A stretch of 64,000 nucleotides of DNA, taken from Aromatoleum toluvorans (lineage in GTDB: Bacteria; Pseudomonadota; Gammaproteobacteria; Burkholderiales; Rhodocyclaceae). The notes under the pieces are model-generated. The model was not told the origin of the DNA. It was given only the letters and a program-made list of their open reading frames with translations, and made no database searches. The stretch spans positions 1-64,000 of the forward strand of contig NZ_WTVN01000017.1 of the NCBI RefSeq assembly GCF_012910905.1, in the 5' to 3' direction. The position numbers were made by a program, and so were the translations under genes. The first letter of the stretch is position 1. Each line of letters opens with the position of its first letter. Of the stretch, positions 16,678 through 26,869 are shown piece after piece.

Positions 16678-19600
16678 TCCTGCTTCGATGAAGCCGCCGT
16701 GCCGGGCGCGGCGGTGAGTTTCTCGACTTTCGGATCGGCCCAGTTGCCGGTGACCGCGTAGCTGAACGCGAACATCTTCTCGATCGGATCGCTCAGCGCC
16801 TTCTGCGCGACGTAGGCCACCACCCCCGCGACCGGATTGATGAGCCCGGCCGCCGTGCCGATCGCCACCGATTCGGACAGCGTCGGCTGCACCGTCACGC
16901 GCAGGTCCTGCGTCTCGTCCTCGATATCGACCGACCCGCTCATCCGCACCCTTGCCGCCGGTCCGCGGATGCGCAGGTCGTCGGTGCGCAGCTGGCCTGC
17001 CGCTGCCTTGATGCTACCGGAAATGCTGTCGAAGGCGAATCCTTCGCTGAACACGTCGCGGAAGTCGAGCGTGAGGCGCCGCGGCAGCGCCTGCAGGCTG
17101 AGCACACCGAGCAGGCGCCCCACTCCGGGGTCGAGCCTGCGGAACTGCCCGTTCTCGGCCTCGATCGTCATCGTGCCGGTCAGCGAGGGATAGTGGATGC
17201 GCGTCGGCGCCCCACGCCAGGCGACTTTGCCGGTCAGCACCGCCTTGCCGCCGCGCACGGCCTCGCCATACCCGAGCCGCTTCGCCAGCAGCCCGATGTC
17301 GCGCGCCTCGAGGCGGAAATCGAGATCGGTCTGCGGTCGCACGCCCGGACGCCACAAGCCGGAGCCGCCCAGCCTGCCGTCGGCGTTCGCCAGCGACACC
17401 GCATCGAGATGCCACATCCCGCCCTGATTCTGCGCCTGCAGTTCGAGGCGGCCGAACTCCATGCCGCGCAGCGAAAAGCGATCGACGACGACGTCGAGCG
17501 CAGGCAGGCGCCGCGGCGCTTCATCCGTTTCCGCCGCAGCGTCGGCGCTCGCGGCGGCCTCGGTGGCAGCATCGTGGCTGCCGCCGAGCACGAGGCGTTT
17601 CAGGCGCGCACGCAGGGTGCCGTCGCCGCTGTCCCGCCACTCGAAATCCCCTTCCACCTCACGGCTCTCGATCCGCCCTCGCCAGCCCCCGTCGTCCGCG
17701 CGCGCGCTCAGGTGGGCATCGGCGAGCTCGTGGCCGAACCCGCTCAGGCGCTGCGCGCGCAGGTCGACCGCCGCAACCGCGATCGGCCCGCGCCGGTCCG
17801 CCCCCCCACTGCTCTTCGCGGCGTCGAACACCTTGCGCCAGGCATCCACGTCGAGCTCGTCGAGTTTCGCCGCGATCGCCACGCCGGCATCGGAGTTCGG
17901 CGCAGCAGCCTGCAAGCCCATGCCGCCGCGCGCCGCCCCCCAGCCGTCGCCGGCACGCCGGCGCTCCAGCTGCAGCTCGCCCCGACCGTCGAGCGCGACA
18001 CGTACGCTCTCGGACTTTCCGCCGGCGGGGAAATCCAGCGTCACGCGCAGCGGCCAGGTCGCCGTGGCGCTCTTGTTCATCGGCTGGGGCAGGCTCGACG
18101 CCACGCCGATCAGGTTCGAGTCGACCACCACCCTGGTGCCCTGCGCACGCGTGTCGATGTTCGCCTTCCACTCCGCCCCGCCCGAAAGGTGGTCCAGCCC
18201 CGGCAGATCGTGGGCCTCCCGCAGGGCCTGCACTTTCATGCCGCCGGAGGCGTCGAACACGACGCCGCCGTCCTTCGCCGTGCTCGCCACCAGCTGCATC
18301 GGCTCGCCGTACAGGCGGGCACGCGCTTCCGGGATCGCCAGATCGTTCTCGGTGAAGCGCACGACGCCGCTCGCCTCGGTCAGCGGCGGCAGGCCATCGA
18401 CCACGTTCACGCGATTCGCGGTGAAGCGGTACTCGCCCTTCACGGTGCTGGTGTCCATCCGGCGCAGCGGCAGCACCAGCTTCAGGTCGAGCGCGCCCGT
18501 GCCTTCCGCACGCATCGCGTCGGTGAAGCCGTTGATGCGGCGCGACACCGGGCTTTCCGACACGAAGCGCAGGAAATCGGCCGTCGGCCCCGCCGCCCGG
18601 CCGTGGATGCTCATGATCTCGCCGCCCGGAGCGTCGAGATCCGGCACGTCGGCCACGACGTTCGCGAGCGCGACCCCGAAAATGCGCGCGCGATCGGCCG
18701 TGATGCGCATCCCCGGCCCTTCGAAGCGCACTTCGCCGTCGATGTTCGTGATCGACGGCCAGCCTTCCGCGTAATCCAGGCGCGCACCGAAGACGCGGGT
18801 CGTCACGAGGAACTGGCCCGACTTGCCGTTGCGGAACGGGAAGTCGTCGAGCTTGCCCTTCAGGCGCAGGCGCGCGTCGGGCACCCGGCCGCCGACGATG
18901 CCGTGCCGCAGCCACGTGCGCGTGTCGTCATTCACGACATGGGGCAGATAGCGCCACACGGCACCGCTTTCGGCGCGCGTCAGGCGCGCGCTGAGGTCGA
19001 TCTCCCCGGCGCTGCCCGCGGCTGGCCAGTAACGCCCGGACGCGGTCCCGGCCGCATCCGGGTTGTCGAAGTTCGCACTGTCGAGCGCGATCTCGAGCCG
19101 GCCATCGGCGCCATGCGTCCAGCGCCCGTCGGCACGCAGATTCGAGAAACCGATCCGTGACTCGGGGAAGACCGCGGGCAGCTCCAGCGCGGCGTCCTGT
19201 CCGGCGATACGGAAGCGGCCGGCGCGCTCGTCGCCTTCGATTTCGCCCGACATGCCCGCGAGGCCCGGCACGGCGCCCTGCGGATTGAGTCCGATGCCGG
19301 CGAAGCGCGTGCGGATCTTCCACGCCTCCAGCTTGTCAAGGGCGCCGCGCCATTCGAGGCGCAGCTCATCGAGCGTGCCCTGCGGCGCGAACGCGCCGAT
19401 GCGTTGCCGCACCGCGGGGTCGAAAGGCAGGTGGGCGGCAAGGCTGCTCAAGACCCTGAAATCGAGTCGGCCGCTCGTAAACTTTCCCGCGTCCGGCGGA
19501 CCGCCGTCGGCACCGTGCAAGCTCAGGTCCAGGTCCGTCGGCGCGATCGCGAGGCCGTCCATCGTTGCGAGTTCGAGCCCGCGGGCGGAAAACGCCATGC

Positions 19601-20567
19601 CCTCGGCCGTGCGCCGCCCCACGAGCCGGCCACGCACGCTCGCGAGCTCGAGCACCGGCAGATCGTCGCCCAGGCGCGCGTTCACGTCCGCCAACGCGAG
19701 ATTGACCGCCAGCGAATCGAGGCGCCCCTCGTCCAGTCCCATCCACGCCCGCACACCGCCCCGCCCCGCCAGCGCCACCGGATAATCGATCCAGGTCCGC
19801 CAGCCGCCCAGGCTCGCCTCGTCCGCGGCGACATACACCTGCCCCATCCACGACGACGGATCGGCCGGCGCACGGCTCGCAAGGTCGCCGCGCACTTCGA
19901 TCATCGGCGCCAGCTCCGCTGGCGCCTGCGCCCGGAACGCGAAGCGATAGCGCGGACCGCTGCGCAGCAGGCGGAACTGCACGCCGGCAAGATTCAGTTC
20001 CGGCGCGCCGCGCATCGCATCGGTCCAGCCCAGGCTCGCGTCGCGGATGACGATCTCGCGTTGCGCGAACAGCCAGTCGGCAAAACTGCGGTCGGCGGTC
20101 TGCTCCGGATCGATGCGGATGCCGGCGATGTAGATCGCGCCGTCCACGTCGCGCCGCAGGGCCAGGACGGGGCTCTTCACCTCGATGCGATGGAAATGCG
20201 GCTCGGCACGCAGCAGCGACCACCACGACAGCGTCGCATCGATGCTGTCCAGGTGCAGGGCCGGGCGTCCCTCGCGGTCCTTCAGCTCGAAGCCGGCCAG
20301 ATGCAGGCGCGGACGCAGCCCCCGCAGGTCGGCCGACAAGCCCTCGATCGATACCGGCAGGCCCGCCGCCACCGAGATCGCATCGGCCAGCTCCTGGCGG
20401 AACTCCCCGACACGCGGCACCAGCACTTCGCGCACGAGCAGGAAACCCGTGCCGAGGACGAACCATGCCGCCAGCAAGGCGACCGACAGCACGCGCCACA
20501 CCCGCCCGCGGCGCGCGGAGGAGATCATGACAGCGAGGTCGGGAAGGGGGGTGTGAGGGGCGTTCAT
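16674..20567 (-). CDS. yhdP: YhdP family AsmA-like envelope protein
   Basis: A very large protein (about 1297 aa) of the YhdP/AsmA-like class thought to form a bridge between inner and outer membrane for phospholipid transport. One N-terminal transmembrane helix (about 24-44) anchors it. The remainder is beta-rich DUF3971 and AsmA-C-like repeats, ending with the conserved block PTLSESVAIGTAAGLINPVA and a QKALSDPIEKMF segment. Length is close to E. coli YhdP. The ATG at 20567 is used; a TTG two codons upstream is possible, and no clear ribosome site is seen. It is the first gene of yhdP-nitrilase-tldD, divergent from glnE. Confidence 0.93.
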   Translation of the reverse strand: MNAPHTPLPDLAVMISSARRGRVWRVLSVALLAAWFVLGTGFLLVREVLVPRVGEFRQELADAISVAAGLPVSIEGLSADLRGLRPRLHLAGFELKDREGRPALHLDSIDATLSWWSLLRAEPHFHRIEVKSPVLALRRDVDGAIYIAGIRIDPEQTADRSFADWLFAQREIVIRDASLGWTDAMRGAPELNLAGVQFRLLRSGPRYRFAFRAQAPAELAPMIEVRGDLASRAPADPSSWMGQVYVAADEASLGGWRTWIDYPVALAGRGGVRAWMGLDEGRLDSLAVNLALADVNARLGDDLPVLELASVRGRLVGRRTAEGMAFSARGLELATMDGLAIAPTDLDLSLHGADGGPPDAGKFTSGRLDFRVLSSLAAHLPFDPAVRQRIGAFAPQGTLDELRLEWRGALDKLEAWKIRTRFAGIGLNPQGAVPGLAGMSGEIEGDERAGRFRIAGQDAALELPAVFPESRIGFSNLRADGRWTHGADGRLEIALDSANFDNPDAAGTASGRYWPAAGSAGEIDLSARLTRAESGAVWRYLPHVVNDDTRTWLRHGIVGGRVPDARLRLKGKLDDFPFRNGKSGQFLVTTRVFGARLDYAEGWPSITNIDGEVRFEGPGMRITADRARIFGVALANVVADVPDLDAPGGEIMSIHGRAAGPTADFLRFVSESPVSRRINGFTDAMRAEGTGALDLKLVLPLRRMDTSTVKGEYRFTANRVNVVDGLPPLTEASGVVRFTENDLAIPEARARLYGEPMQLVASTAKDGGVVFDASGGMKVQALREAHDLPGLDHLSGGAEWKANIDTRAQGTRVVVDSNLIGVASSLPQPMNKSATATWPLRVTLDFPAGGKSESVRVALDGRGELQLERRRAGDGWGAARGGMGLQAAAPNSDAGVAIAAKLDELDVDAWRKVFDAAKSSGGADRRGPIAVAAVDLRAQRLSGFGHELADAHLSARADDGGWRGRIESREVEGDFEWRDSGDGTLRARLKRLVLGGSHDAATEAAASADAAAETDEAPRRLPALDVVVDRFSLRGMEFGRLELQAQNQGGMWHLDAVSLANADGRLGGSGLWRPGVRPQTDLDFRLEARDIGLLAKRLGYGEAVRGGKAVLTGKVAWRGAPTRIHYPSLTGTMTIEAENGQFRRLDPGVGRLLGVLSLQALPRRLTLDFRDVFSEGFAFDSISGSIKAAAGQLRTDDLRIRGPAARVRMSGSVDIEDETQDLRVTVQPTLSESVAIGTAAGLINPVAGVVAYVAQKALSDPIEKMFAFSYAVTGNWADPKVEKLTAAPGTAASSKQE

Positions 20568-20709
20568 CGGCAATAAGGCGGAAGCTGCGCTGCGACCCGA
20601 CTGAATGCGGACCGGCTTCGATACAATCCAGTGTGCATCCTGAGCGTCGGCACCAGCTCATGCGTCCGGGGAACCGCGCATTCTATCAATGATCCCGAGT
20701 CCGTCTCCC

Positions 20710-23394
20710 ATGTCAGACACACCCGAACAGCCCTCCGAAGCAATTTGTTACGCGGCGACGCTGTCGCGCTACCTCCAGCGCATGCTCGACAGCCGCGCCT
20801 GGCTCGCCGAACGGCTCGCCGCCTCGCTCGACCGCCCGCTCGACGCCGACGCGATGCAGGCCTTCATGGCCGGCTCCGGGCTCGACGAAGCACGCCTGCG
20901 CGGCACGCTGCGCAATCTGCGCACCTGGGTCATGTGCCACCTCATCGTGCGCGACCTCAACGGCATCGCCGACCTCACCGAAGTCACCGAAACGATGACC
21001 GTGCTCGCCGAGGTCACGATCCGCGCCGCCCACGACGTGCTGCGCGAGGCCCTCGTGCAACGCTACGGCGCCCCGGTCTCGCAGAGCGGCTGGGAGCAGG
21101 AGCTGCTCGTCATCGGCATGGGCAAGCTCGGCGGGCGAGAGCTCAACGTTTCTTCAGACATCGACTTGATCTTTATCTATCCCGAAGACGGCGACACGGG
21201 CGGCGCGAAGGTCATCAGCAACTTCGAGTTCTTCGAGCGCCTCGGCAAGCAGCTGATCCAGGCGCTCGCCGACATCACCGAGCACGGGCAGGTCTTCCGC
21301 GTCGACATGCGGCTGCGGCCGAACGGCGACTCCGGCCCGCTGGTGTGCTCCTTCGACATGCTGGAGAACTACTTCATCACGCAGGGGCGCGAATGGGAGC
21401 GCTACGCGTGGATCAAGGCACGCGTGCTCGCGGGCGAGCGTTTCGAGGAACTGGAAAAGATCGCCCGCCCCTTCATCTTCCGCAAATACCTCGATTTCGG
21501 CGCCATCAACGCGATGCGCGACCTGCACGCGCAGATCCGCCGCGAAGTCGCGCGCCGCGACCGCGCCAACAACATCAAGCTGGGCCCGGGCGGCATCCGC
21601 GAGATCGAGTTCATCGCCCAGGTGTTCCAGATCATCCGCGGCGGACGCGAGACGCAGTTGCAGATCCGCCCGACGCTGAAAGTGCTCGCGCGCCTCGCCG
21701 AACGCGGCTTCCTCGCGCCCGAGGCGGTCGCCGAGCTCAGCGAGGCCTACGAATTCCTGCGCCGCCTCGAGCATCGCCTGCAATACCTCGACGACGCGCA
21801 GACGCACGACCTGCCCGGCAACGACGAGGACCGTGCGCGCATTGCCCGCGGCATGGGCTTCCCCGACTTCGCCGCCTTGCTCGAAGTCATCGACCGCCAC
21901 CGTGCCGCGGTGAGCCGCCACTTCGAGCATGTGTTCGGCGACCCGGCCGAAGAAGGCCACACCCTCGACAGCATGTGGGCCGCCGCCGGCGACAGCAGCC
22001 AGGCCGAAGGCACACTCGCCAGGCTCGGCTACCGCGATCCGCCCTCCGCGGCACGCCGCCTCGCCGCGATCCGCACCGGCAACCGCTACCAGCAGCTTCC
22101 CAACCACATCCGCAGCCGCCTCGACGCGCTGATCCCGCGCGTCGTCGAAGCCGCGGCCAGCACGCCGGACGCCGACGAGACGCTCGGGCGCTGTCTCGAC
22201 CTCCTCGAATCCATCAGCCGCCGCGGCGCCTACCTCGCACTGCTGCAGCAATACCCGCAGGCGCTGCGTCGCGTGGCCGACCTGATGAGCGCATCGCGCT
22301 GGGCGGCGCAGTTCCTCATCCGCCACCCCATCCTGCTCGACGAACTGCTCGATGCGCGCGTGCTGCAGACGGCCCCGGACTGGCCCGCCCTGCGCGAGCA
22401 GATCGCCGGCGCGCTGGACCTTGCGGAACCCGACATGGAGCGGCAGATGGACATGATGCGCGAACAGCATCACGCGCTCGTGTTCCGACTGCTGATGCAG
22501 GACATCGCCGGCATGCTCACGGTCGAAAAGCTCGCCGACCACCTCTCGGCGCTGGCCGACATGATGCTCGACCTCAGCCTCCCGACGATCTGGCGCAAGA
22601 TCAAGATCCGCCACCGCGACGAACCCAAGTTCGCCGTGATCGCCTACGGCAAGCTTGGCGGCAAGGAGCTCGGCTACGCCAGCGATCTCGACCTCGTGTA
22701 CCTGCACGACGACGACGCGCCGGAAGCGCCCGAGGTGTACACCCGTCTCGGCCAGCGCCTCAATTCATGGCTTTCCAGCCAGACCGCCGCCGGCATCATG
22801 TTTGAGACCGACCTGCGCCTGCGCCCGAACGGCGAGGCGGGCATGCTCGTGTGCTCGCTCGACTCCTTCCGCCAGTACCAGCTCGAATCGGCGTGGGTGT
22901 GGGAACACCAGGCACTGACGCGTGCGCGCTTCGCCGCCGGCGATGCCGCGCTCGGCGAAGCCTTCGAACGCATCCGCTGCGAAGTCCTGCGCCAGCCGCG
23001 CGACCTCGAGAAGCTGCGCGCGGACGTGCTCGAGATGCGCCACAAGATGCGCGACGCCCACGCGGGCAAGAGCGAGCTCTTCGACCTCAAGCACGACCAC
23101 GGCGGCCTCATCGACGTCGAGTTCCTCGTCCAGTACCTTGTGCTCGGCCACGCCCACCAGTACCCCGAACTCACCGGCAACCTCGGCAACATCGCCCTGC
23201 TGCGCATCGCCGGCGATCTCGGCCTCATCCCGGCGGGCCACGCCGGCCGCTGCGGCGACAGCTACCGCATGTTCCGCCACCTGCAGCACCGCCAGCGCCT
23301 CAACGACCTGCCCTCGCGCGTCCAGCCGCTGGAAGTGGCGTTCGCGCGGGAATCGGTGCGCCGGCTGTGGCAACTGGTGTTCGGTGAGGACTGA
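20710..23394 (+). CDS. glnE: bifunctional glutamine synthetase adenylyltransferase/adenylyl-removing enzyme
   Basis: An 894-aa enzyme that switches glutamine synthetase off (AMP addition) and on (AMP removal) under PII control. Two nucleotidyltransferase domains are evident. The N-terminal one has GMGKLGGRELNVSSDID (about 136-152, metal ligands D150 and D152) and the C-terminal one has AYGKLGGKELGYASDLD near 650. GlnD-UR_UTase-type helical regions separate them. The ATG at 20710 (MSDTPEQ) is preferred over 20689. The divergent region has a TACAAT hexamer at 20622-20627. Confidence 0.95.
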   Translation: MSDTPEQPSEAICYAATLSRYLQRMLDSRAWLAERLAASLDRPLDADAMQAFMAGSGLDEARLRGTLRNLRTWVMCHLIVRDLNGIADLTEVTETMTVLAEVTIRAAHDVLREALVQRYGAPVSQSGWEQELLVIGMGKLGGRELNVSSDIDLIFIYPEDGDTGGAKVISNFEFFERLGKQLIQALADITEHGQVFRVDMRLRPNGDSGPLVCSFDMLENYFITQGREWERYAWIKARVLAGERFEELEKIARPFIFRKYLDFGAINAMRDLHAQIRREVARRDRANNIKLGPGGIREIEFIAQVFQIIRGGRETQLQIRPTLKVLARLAERGFLAPEAVAELSEAYEFLRRLEHRLQYLDDAQTHDLPGNDEDRARIARGMGFPDFAALLEVIDRHRAAVSRHFEHVFGDPAEEGHTLDSMWAAAGDSSQAEGTLARLGYRDPPSAARRLAAIRTGNRYQQLPNHIRSRLDALIPRVVEAAASTPDADETLGRCLDLLESISRRGAYLALLQQYPQALRRVADLMSASRWAAQFLIRHPILLDELLDARVLQTAPDWPALREQIAGALDLAEPDMERQMDMMREQHHALVFRLLMQDIAGMLTVEKLADHLSALADMMLDLSLPTIWRKIKIRHRDEPKFAVIAYGKLGGKELGYASDLDLVYLHDDDAPEAPEVYTRLGQRLNSWLSSQTAAGIMFETDLRLRPNGEAGMLVCSLDSFRQYQLESAWVWEHQALTRARFAAGDAALGEAFERIRCEVLRQPRDLEKLRADVLEMRHKMRDAHAGKSELFDLKHDHGGLIDVEFLVQYLVLGHAHQYPELTGNLGNIALLRIAGDLGLIPAGHAGRCGDSYRMFRHLQHRQRLNDLPSRVQPLEVAFARESVRRLWQLVFGED

Positions 23395-23516
23395 CGCAGG
23401 TCGCCGCCAGGCGGGGCGACATGGTCCGCTGAAATATTTCAGTTCATCTTTCCGCGCATGACGCAAACGTAATACGCGACTAGAATCAGAACCTGATCAA
23501 CGGGCGATCGCGCTTC

Positions 23517-25043
23517 ATGGGCCAGGAAATCGAACTCAAACTCACCCTGCCCCCCAAGGCCCTCCCGGCACTGCGGCGCCACCCGCTGGTGGCCGGCGCC
23601 GCCCGCCAGGGCAGGACGGCAACGCTCGACAACACCTATTTCGACACGCCCGACCTGCAGCTCGCGGCGCGCCGCATCGGGCTGCGCATCCGCAGGAAGG
23701 GCCGCGTCGAACTGCAGACGGTGAAGTGCGCGGCGGAATCGACCGCCGGACTCAGCGCCCGCCCCGAGTGGGAACACCCCTACGCCGGCAGCTTCGACTT
23801 CACGCCGGTCGACGACGCCAAGGTGCGCAAGCTCCTCACCCGCCGCGCGCCCGGGTTCGTCCCCGTGTTCACGACCCGCTTCCGGCGCGAAACCCGCCTG
23901 TATGCCCCCGACGACACGGTGCGCATCCTGATGATGATCGACCACGGCGAAGTCATTGCCGGCGAGCAGCGCGCCCCGATCAGCGAACTGGAGCTGGAAC
24001 TCGTCGCCGGCGAACCGCTCGACCTGCTCGTGCTCGCCTGCCGCCTCGCCGGGGACATTCCGCTGATGCCCAGCGATCTCAGCAAGGCCGAACGCGGCTA
24101 CGCCCTCCACCTCGGCACGCGGCTCGCGCCGGCACGCGCCGAACCGTCGGCCATCACGGCCGACGCCTGCCCGCTCGACGCCTTCCGCAGCCTCGCCGGT
24201 TCCTGCCTGCGCCAGTGGCAAGCCAACGCGGTCGGTGCCGCCGAAGACGGCGCCCCCGAATTCATCCACCAGCTGCGGGTCGCGCTGCGGCGCCTGCGCA
24301 CGCTGCTGAGCCTCTTCGCACCGGTGCTGCCGCCCGAATTCGTCGGGGACTGGCGGGCGCGCCTCGGCGACAACGCGCGCACCTTCGCCGCGGCGCGCGA
24401 CCTCGACGTCCTCCACGCAGAGATCCTCGCTCCCGTCGCCACGGACGAAGCGGATCACAGCGGCAGCGAAGCCGACGCGGTCGTCGCGCTCGCCGCCCGC
24501 GTCGGAGCGGAACGGGAGCGCGCGCGCCGCGACGCCCTGAACGGCCTCGATCCCGCCGCCCAGGGCCGCCTGATGATCGGCCTCACCGCCGCCCTGCACG
24601 CCCTGCCGCCCGACGGCGCCCACGCGGACGCAACGCTCACGGACTTCGCGCACCGTCAGCTCGACCGCCTGCGCAAGAAAGTCCGGCGCCGCCATGCCGC
24701 GGCCACGGATGGCAGCCGCGCCCACCTCCACGCACTGCGCATCGCGCTCAAGCGTCTGCGCTACGCGCTCGAATTCTTCACCCCCCTGCTGCCGGCAAAG
24801 CGGACACGCAAGTACCTCGCGGCCATCGTCCGCACCCAGAACACGCTCGGTTTCGTGCACGACGTCGACGTGGCCCGCCTCCGCCTTGCGCACTTTGCCG
24901 GCGATGACGCGCAACTGCGCGCCGCGGCGGCCTTCGTCTGCGGCTGGCACGGCCCCGCCTACGCCCGCGCCGGCCGCCGCGCCCTGCGCGATGTCGCCCG
25001 GCTGCTCGGCGACGAGGCGCCCTGGGCCGGGGCGCGCCGATGA
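23517..25043 (+). CDS. CYTH and CHAD domain protein, inorganic triphosphatase
   Basis: A 508-aa protein. The N-terminal CYTH domain (about 1-205) has the EIELK signature (E4, E6, K8) that binds triphosphate and metal, as in E. coli YgiF. The C-terminal CHAD domain (about 220-505) is helical and rich in conserved His/Arg (FIHQLRVALRRLRTLL, HLHALRIALKRLRYALEFF), which bind polyphosphate. Hydrolysis of triphosphate is expected, with CHAD possibly targeting polyphosphate granules. The stop overlaps the open frame leading into sixA. Confidence 0.92.
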   Translation: MGQEIELKLTLPPKALPALRRHPLVAGAARQGRTATLDNTYFDTPDLQLAARRIGLRIRRKGRVELQTVKCAAESTAGLSARPEWEHPYAGSFDFTPVDDAKVRKLLTRRAPGFVPVFTTRFRRETRLYAPDDTVRILMMIDHGEVIAGEQRAPISELELELVAGEPLDLLVLACRLAGDIPLMPSDLSKAERGYALHLGTRLAPARAEPSAITADACPLDAFRSLAGSCLRQWQANAVGAAEDGAPEFIHQLRVALRRLRTLLSLFAPVLPPEFVGDWRARLGDNARTFAAARDLDVLHAEILAPVATDEADHSGSEADAVVALAARVGAERERARRDALNGLDPAAQGRLMIGLTAALHALPPDGAHADATLTDFAHRQLDRLRKKVRRRHAAATDGSRAHLHALRIALKRLRYALEFFTPLLPAKRTRKYLAAIVRTQNTLGFVHDVDVARLRLAHFAGDDAQLRAAAAFVCGWHGPAYARAGRRALRDVARLLGDEAPWAGARR

Positions 25044-25105
25044 GCCCGTCATTGCGTGGCAACAATCCCCCCATAGGCTGTCGCACCTTGGACGAGGAGG
25101 ACACG

Positions 25106-25558
25106 ATGGACCTGTTGCTGTGGCGCCACGCGGAAGCCGTCGACGGCAGCCCCGACCACACCCGCGAACTCACCGAGCGCGGCCTGCGCCAGGCACAGCG
25201 GGTCGCCGCCTGGCTCGAGGAACGCCGTCCCAAGCGGCTGCGCGTGCTCGTCAGCCCGACCGTGCGCACCCGCCAGACCGCCACCGCGTTCACCGATCGC
25301 TTCGAGATCGTCCCGGCGCTGGCGCCCGAAGGCGGCGTCGCCGACCTGCTGGCGGCCACCGGCTGGCCCGATTCCGCGGGCCCCTGCCTCGTCATCGGCC
25401 ATCAGCCCGCACTCGGCCGCCTGGCCGCCCTGCTGCTCTCGGGCGCCGAATCCGACTGGACGATCAAGAAAGGCGCGCTGTGGTGGTTCACCAACCGCGT
25501 GCGCGACGGGGAAACCCAGACCGTGCTGCGCGCCGTGGTGCCGCCGGATCTCGCCTGA
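25106..25558 (+). CDS. sixA: SixA-type phosphohistidine phosphatase
   Basis: A 150-aa minimal histidine-phosphatase-fold protein with the RH motif at R8-H9 (LLLWRHAEA) and the second catalytic His in VIGHQPALGRLAALL. SixA removes phosphate from histidine in phosphotransfer proteins such as PtsO/Npr or ArcB. The start is fixed by GAGGAGG 5 nt upstream; the longer upstream frame lacks a ribosome site. It is 62 bp from the CYTH-CHAD gene, so both may be phosphate-related parts of one transcript. Confidence 0.88.
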   Translation: MDLLLWRHAEAVDGSPDHTRELTERGLRQAQRVAAWLEERRPKRLRVLVSPTVRTRQTATAFTDRFEIVPALAPEGGVADLLAATGWPDSAGPCLVIGHQPALGRLAALLLSGAESDWTIKKGALWWFTNRVRDGETQTVLRAVVPPDLA

Positions 25559-25716
25559 CGCCGCCTGGTCCGCCCCGCCCGCCGCAGCGGACTTTTCGCG
25601 GTGGAAAAAATTGTCTGTGCCCGACATCGTGCCAGCACGCTTGCCGTAAGATTCGCCCTGCGACCAGGGCACGGCCCGCCCGCGCCTTCCGCTCAACCCG
25701 ACCGGGCATTCCAGAG

Positions 25717-26649
25717 ATGAATACTTCCATCACTGCCAACGGCACCAAGCGCACGATCGACGGCGTGGAACGCGTGTTCTACGACGGCTACTGGATCAAG
25801 GCCTACGAACCGCCGGCCGACTCCCTGCGCATGAAGCGACAGCTCATCGAAGGCCTCACGCGGCGCCTCTTCAACCACGTCGAGCACGGCATCAACATCC
25901 CCGGCAAACGCCTCGCCGAGACGCGCGCCTCCTACAACGCCGAGCCGGATCCGGACCGCAAGCGCGTCAAGGGCGCGATGCTCGCCGGCGCGCTGTTCAA
26001 CCGCGCGACGGACATCTTCACGAAACTGATGGAGATGCAGGAACTCGGCATCGAGATCCAGACCGACAACGCGCTGATGCGCGAGTGCGGCTTCTGTCTG
26101 CAGGAAGCCCTCAACCTCGGCAAGCTCGTGCGCCACCGCAGCGGCGAGGAAGGCATCGACGAGCTGTGGGGCGAGCCCTTCCGCGCGTTCTCGATCCCGA
26201 TCGAAGCCTTCTACGACAGCCGCTACATCAAGATCTCCCAGACCCTGCGCGACATCGACCGCATCAGCGGCGTGATGGTCGAGACCTTCGCCGGATCGCG
26301 TTTCTTCCAAGGCATCGAGGATCCGACGCTGCGCTTCGCCGAAGCCGCCAAGGTGAAATGCGAGACGCTGCGCACCGATCCCGCGATCTTCGACGTGTGG
26401 TCCGACTTCGCCGTCGCCGCCGAGCGGCTCGCGAGCGTCTCGCCGCGGCTCGCCGGCGCCACCACGCCCGAAGACCTGCAACTCGCCGTCGATGGCGTGA
26501 ATCTGATCGTGCAGGGGCGCGATCTCGTCAGCTACATCACGCGTGCGCGCGTGACGATGCCCAAGAGCACGCGCGAATACATCGAACGCTGCGAGCACTG
26601 GCGCCGCGGCCTCTGCCTGCGCCTGCACCCCTCGCCGGTCGCCCCCTGA
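25717..26649 (+). CDS. conserved-looking hypothetical protein, 310 aa
   Basis: I do not recognise this family. The protein is soluble and mainly helical, with no signal peptide or membrane segment. It opens with MNTSITANGTKRTIDGVERV, then an aromatic FYDGYWIKAYEPPADS segment, then long amphipathic helices (about 40-300). A CGFC pair lies near residue 126-129 and an ERCEHWRRGLC segment near the C terminus; metal or disulfide use is possible but unproven. Coding quality (GC at third positions, no rare codons) looks like that of its neighbours. It stands alone between sixA and a small gene. Confidence 0.8.
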   Translation: MNTSITANGTKRTIDGVERVFYDGYWIKAYEPPADSLRMKRQLIEGLTRRLFNHVEHGINIPGKRLAETRASYNAEPDPDRKRVKGAMLAGALFNRATDIFTKLMEMQELGIEIQTDNALMRECGFCLQEALNLGKLVRHRSGEEGIDELWGEPFRAFSIPIEAFYDSRYIKISQTLRDIDRISGVMVETFAGSRFFQGIEDPTLRFAEAAKVKCETLRTDPAIFDVWSDFAVAAERLASVSPRLAGATTPEDLQLAVDGVNLIVQGRDLVSYITRARVTMPKSTREYIERCEHWRRGLCLRLHPSPVAP

Positions 26650-26687
26650 GCGCCCCGTCCCTCACCACGCCGCAAAATTGACCTGCT

Positions 26688-26861
26688 ATGAAGAAGACCG
26701 ACCTCGAGAAACTCAACGGCCTCAAGATCCGCGGCCGCATGAAGAACAGCGACACCCCCGACCGCTTCGCGAAAGCGTCGAGCGGAGCGCATGCCGACGC
26801 CGCGGTCAATCCGCTGGTCGCGAAGCTCCTGAAGAAGGGCCTCGCCGGCAAGCAGTCGTAA
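26688..26861 (+). CDS. small basic protein, 57 aa
   Basis: A short gene beginning MKKTDLEKLNGLKIRGRMKN and ending LLKKGLAGKQS. It is rich in Lys/Arg with no hydrophobic segment and third-position GC typical of real genes here. It follows the 310-aa gene by 38 bp. No clear ribosome site is present, and function is unknown; the charge suggests nucleic-acid or ribosome contact. The hairpin at 26870-26898 begins 8 bp after its stop, which supports a gene end at this place. Confidence 0.6.
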   Translation: MKKTDLEKLNGLKIRGRMKNSDTPDRFAKASSGAHADAAVNPLVAKLLKKGLAGKQS

Positions 26862-26869
26862 ACGACGAC

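Noticed and set aside
17193-19160. Long plus-strand frame opposite yhdP
   Set aside because: Antisense to a recognised gene, with no domain or ribosome site.
24694-25716. N-terminal extension of the 310-aa unknown protein through sixA
   Set aside because: Overlaps sixA and CYTH-CHAD in another frame with Arg/Pro-rich composition; the ATG at 25717 is the natural start.
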